Shown piece after piece: positions 60,106 through 64,000 of a DNA stretch of 64,000 nucleotides. A model generated the notes under the pieces. The model was not told the DNA's origin. It did not search any database and saw only the letters and a program-made list of their open reading frames with translations. This stretch comes from Paragordius varius (taxonomy: Eukaryota > Nematomorpha). Each line of letters starts with the position of its first letter. Within the stretch, counting starts at the first letter, position 1. A program made the translations under genes and the position numbers. The stretch covers positions 8,556,001 through 8,620,000 of the forward strand of contig OZ176056.1 of assembly GCA_964247055.1 (NCBI GenBank). Direction: 5' to 3'.

Positions 60106-63010
60106 TTTCTTACTACTTATACCTTATATTTATGAATAATTTTATAAGGTCACCAATTATAATTTATAAATAATACAGAGATAAGTAAAAAAAGTTGAAT
60201 TTTATTAGGAAATAATTAAAGATCCGTGCTAGTATTTGTAAAGAAGAACAGTGGTTTAATCTTTTTTTAACTAAAAGGACTTGCAAACATTACATACCAT
60301 GTTTACATCTAATTTTTATTATCCAAAACTTTAATATATTTCATATAGTTTAGGATTATCTTACTATTTATACCTATTTATAATTAATTTTTACTTAAAT
60401 ACAAAGATCCCAATAAAAAATTATTAATAATAGAGAGTTAGGTATTGAATTTTATTGGGAAATAATTGGAGATCCGTTCTAGTATTAGTAAATAAGAACA
60501 ATGGATTAAACATTTTTTTTAGCTGTACTGCAAACATTACATAACATGTTTACATTAATTTTTATTACCCAAATCCTTAATATATATCATATAGTTTAGG
60601 AATCCTTATTTTTAACTTCTTAATAAAAATTTTGTGTTAGGTACAAATTGTCATTCTATATTCTGCTTATTGATTTAATCAGCTTTAGTTTGTACTTCAT
60701 CTTAATTTAATCTATTTAAATTTTATATAAATTATAAAAAGATGTCTTTATTTGTATTTAAAAATTAAATCTTTGAAAAATAGGGCCTTATCCAAACTAG
60801 ACCACCTATATTTAAAAATAAAAATTTAATTCGAAACATAGTTAAATTTAAATTATTTCGTTTTTAATTATATATTAATAGCATTTTAATTTTGATTCAT
60901 TACTAATTTTAAAATTGATTAAGGTCCTAGAATTGAATTTAGGTATCTGTAGGAAAAATTGTGCATTGCTCTAAGTTACATGGTTTGAAGAATAAAATGT
61001 CAAGTAAACGAATTATATATTTATTTCTATATGTGTAAGACTCATTTCATATGTTTTTGGGATGAAATAACCCTAACCAACTCATATTTGGATAAACATT
61101 AAGGCTTTTGACTTTGTGGACTAGGGTTAGGGTGAGGGATTGGAGTTGGTTCATTTTCTTAAAGAAGTCACCCTTCATCCAATTTAAAGAGGTTCATGAA
61201 TATTATTTGCTAAATCTGTGTTTTCCTATTATAAATTTAATTAAACTCACTATGACATCGCTTATATGTAAATATAAAAAAATATTTTTATCAAACCTGG
61301 ATACTGTCGCAACAAAACCATTTATGAATTTAAATCGAAGAATTGTTTATAATATAGTATTTTCATCATAAATTCTTAATTCAAAATGGTGTTTTATACG
61401 AAAATAAATTTCCAGATTACGCAAATTAGTAGTAGAGGAAAATCAATGATATAAGCGTTCAGTCCGATATAAGGGATTGCAATTGTTTTAGGGTAAAAGA
61501 AGACTTGTAAGCAATAAAGTGCTTATAAAATTTAATTTTAAATTTTTCTAATAAATTTGATCAAAATAATTGTAAATATCGAAGTTAATACTCTAATATA
61601 TATATATATATAAAATTACTAATGATGGATAAGAGGATTTGATTTGTCAAATTACCTATGAATGTAAAATAGTTAGTTTAAAACCGAATAATATTAGTGA
61701 GCAAATCCTAAAATGATAAAATATGTTTATTGGAGAATGAATATAAGTTAAAGTTTAATTAATTATAGTTATACTTACCCAAGGTATAATATACAAGAGG
61801 CATCAATACAATTTAAATATTAAATAGCCATATTATAAAAATTTATTTATATTCTCATCTTTATCGGAGACAAAAATATTTTTTCATGTCATACCACATA
61901 AATAATTATATTAAAAAATCAACATTAACGATATAAGTTAATTTTATTTAAGTAATTCCAAATTTTTTAATCCAAATTCATTTCTCTTTTGCTAGGTGGT
62001 ATTCATACATACATAAATTCAAAAATTTGCTTCACAATACTAAATTCGGACAGGATGGTTCATTATATGCCTACTTTGTTTCGGAAAAGTTATGGCTTTT
62101 TGAATGCGTTTAGTTGAAAATATTTTACATTTTTCAATGGATATCACAGAATTATGACAAACCAAAAACTTTAATTTGTTGTGGAAAGCAAATGTGAACT
62201 TGATTCCGTATTAAATTTGGAAATTAACTCAAATTGTATGGATCTTGCAGTGAGTAGCAAATATAATTGTTTATTGCGTTCTATTTTGGACTTTATATAA
62301 GGATTGTTTTCTTCAAAAAACTTAAAATATATACGCAAATTTTTATATATTTTTTTGTTTTGAGTATTATTTTAGACTTTATAACAAAACTATCAACACA
62401 TAACATTACAAGAATTTTCCGGGTGTGTTTAAGCTGGTTTATTACCTCGGTCTAAAGATGTCATTTTACTGGCAGATCTTGTGGATTCGTGTAAACCTGG
62501 AGATGATATTGTAACAATTTTTTTTGTTTTCTTATGTAATTAACACATAATTCACATACACATAACATCATTTTTAAATATCTTTAACTGTTTTCTATCA
62601 GGTTTTTTTTAATTAAGCTTCAAATATTATATAATTAATCATACACACAATGCACACAATATTCTGTTGGATATAAATATTCTAATAAAATAGGTCAAAA
62701 ATTAATAGGTTGCTTTTAATTTCGGGACGAATCATCTCAAAATTCCAAATTATCCCCATTTTTTTATAATATTTTTAGGATAACAAAAACTCTTTATATA
62801 TAATATATATATATATAGGATAAACTTAAAAGAATTGATTAAGTTTAATTGGGACTTTTGTAGATATTAAGTTTTTATACCACTGAATAGGTCATCTAAT
62901 GGTAACAAAGTGATAAGAAGCACTATATGAAATTATATGTGATTAGAATTTCAAAATAGGTTATTTTAGATATATTTTGATCAAATTTTAAACGAAACAT
63001 TTGGTATTTA
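60106..63010. other. AT-rich spacer before LINE fragment, unit 3
   Basis: From 60106 to about 60355 it is the diverged version of the spacer. From 60357 on it restarts at the same point of the unit and then follows unit 2 with hardly any difference. About 240 bp of the spacer is thus present twice, once diverged and once conserved. No gene seen. Confidence 0.7.
61101..61169 (+). repeat. Truncated GC-rich element, unit 3
   Basis: Homologue of 42668-42736 and apparently identical to it, in the stretch where unit 3 closely follows unit 2. Confidence 0.75.
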
Positions 63011-63449
63011 ATGTCCACAGGGCATATTCTTGGGTTCTGCGCCAACAGTAGTCGATTAATTAACTTGCGACATCATAATATAGTGGGTCACATAAAACAA
63101 AACCTCCCATCCAATGCACGACTAATATCCGAAAATCAAGCGCTGGACTCGTCAGGATTACGACCCGATCTCGTGGTGGCCCAACAAATGCCTTATCATC
63201 GATCCAACTGTCACCCACGAGAACGGGCCCAAAGCCCTAGATGAAGCACATAATATTAAGATAGAGAAGTATCGTCACCTCACAGTCTCACTTTCCGGCC
63301 AATTTGACGAGGTTTATATCATTTCAATCGTCGTGGGCGTACTTGGATCATGGCACCCCAAAAACAAAAGATTATTCGAAAACATTAATATGAAAAATAA
63401 GGCTGAGATGAGAAAGGATATAGTCATCGAAACCATCAAATTTTCCTAA
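63011..63449 (+). pseudogene. LINE ORF 3' fragment, R2-type endonuclease domain, unit 3
   Basis: Same fragment and same frameshift as unit 2, identical over its first ~300 bp. After about 63320 it takes unit 1 alleles (ATCATTTCAATC, ACCATCAAATTT), with a private A-to-V change in the VGALGSW motif (GTACTTGG). It shows that the break was inherited with the unit and that the copies have recombined. Confidence 0.76.
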
Positions 63450-64000
63450 TATATTCTTTGAATTTACCAGTGGTAGAAACTATATCCCCTCCTTCCCGGA
63501 AACATCCACGTCCAACCTCATCCCACAGTCCCACTGCACATCCGTAACACAATAAGGCTCAATTTGTATCAATATATCAATTCTGTCCATATGATCACCT
63601 ATATTTCTTTTTAACAATGTTTTTTATATTCCTTCAATTTTTATTTTTATCAAAATAAATACACAAATCAAATTAAATACCCAAATAGTTAGAATTGAAA
63701 AGTCAAAGGTTAAATATATTGTTCTGCTTTCGAAAAATATTTTATGTTATAGTTTTAGGTTTTGTCATGTATATTTTCAATCTTTACAGTAAATAGGGTT
63801 AGAAATATAGAGATAAAAATTCCTTTGTGTACAATATATTAGGAGGATTAACAAAATTAAAAAATACACACTCCCAGAAATCGAGATCGAATACATATTG
63901 CCAAACGTGTGTTGAATATATAACCGAATTAAAAAATTATGCCAATACTACTCTAATGGTTTTTTTAGGATGCCTTAACCCATAGCAATCTTCAAAATAA
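63450..64000. other. Spacer after LINE fragment, unit 3, to window end
   Basis: Homologue of 11578-12130 and clearly of the unit 1 type (it keeps CCAAACGTGTGTTG and TTCTTTTTAACAATG, unlike unit 2). The window ends before the LRR gene, so whether unit 3 keeps that gene is unknown. Confidence 0.7.

Larger units (their letters stand above)
51006..64000. repeat. Large tandem unit 3 (partial, 13 kb)
   Basis: This is a third copy, cut by the window end just beyond the LINE fragment. It corresponds to unit 1 from 1 to about 12130. It contains a diverged block (about 58975-60355) and switches affinity between the other two units, so it is a recombinant copy and not a simple duplicate. Confidence 0.92.

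Overview
The window looks like animal nuclear DNA, probably from an arthropod. It is very AT-rich and has almost no long reading frames. The signals that point to an animal are a spliced gene with GT-AG boundaries and an AATAAA polyadenylation signal, a secreted-type leucine-rich-repeat (LRR) protein rich in N-glycosylation sequons, and the 3' end of a LINE with an R2-type (restriction-like) endonuclease domain. No bacterial operon, tRNA, rRNA, CRISPR array or intact transposase gene was seen. The species cannot be named from the sequence.

The layout is a tandem array of one very large repeat unit. Unit 1 is 1-20112, unit 2 is 20113-51005 and unit 3 is 51006-64000 (cut by the window end). Each unit runs in the same order: an AT-rich leader (~1.2 kb); a 17-bp minisatellite containing CAACTG; a ~0.45 kb spacer; a 32-bp satellite array; a spacer with a faint hAT-like end; a GC-rich double-hairpin element; a truncated relative of that element; a LINE fragment; an LRR gene or its remnant on the minus strand; a hairpin-rich coding-like block; a second, inverted copy of the GC-rich element; a foldback element; and an AT-rich tail. 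The phase of the unit is arbitrary because it is set by the window edge.

Units differ mainly in array length: the 32-bp array is 3.7 kb in unit 1, 16.4 kb in unit 2 and 3.9 kb in unit 3, with different monomer variants prevailing in each. The unit 2 array is itself built from nested ~1.1-1.6 kb repeats and a ~5.4 kb block present twice, 6.24 kb apart. Unit 3 is a mosaic: a clearly diverged block at ~58975-60355 sits between near-identical stretches, and its affinity switches from unit 2-like to unit 1-like near 63320. These patterns fit unequal exchange and gene conversion.

The only gene with good support is the LRR gene of unit 1 (16644 to 12802, minus strand). Its two exons join in phase across a 2,724-bp intron and predict 372 residues, probably preceded by a signal-peptide exon at about 16825. 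In unit 2 nearly the whole LRR exon has been deleted, leaving the last exon and the 5' end as a relic. Other short reading frames in the spacers look like chance frames that recur only because the whole unit is duplicated.
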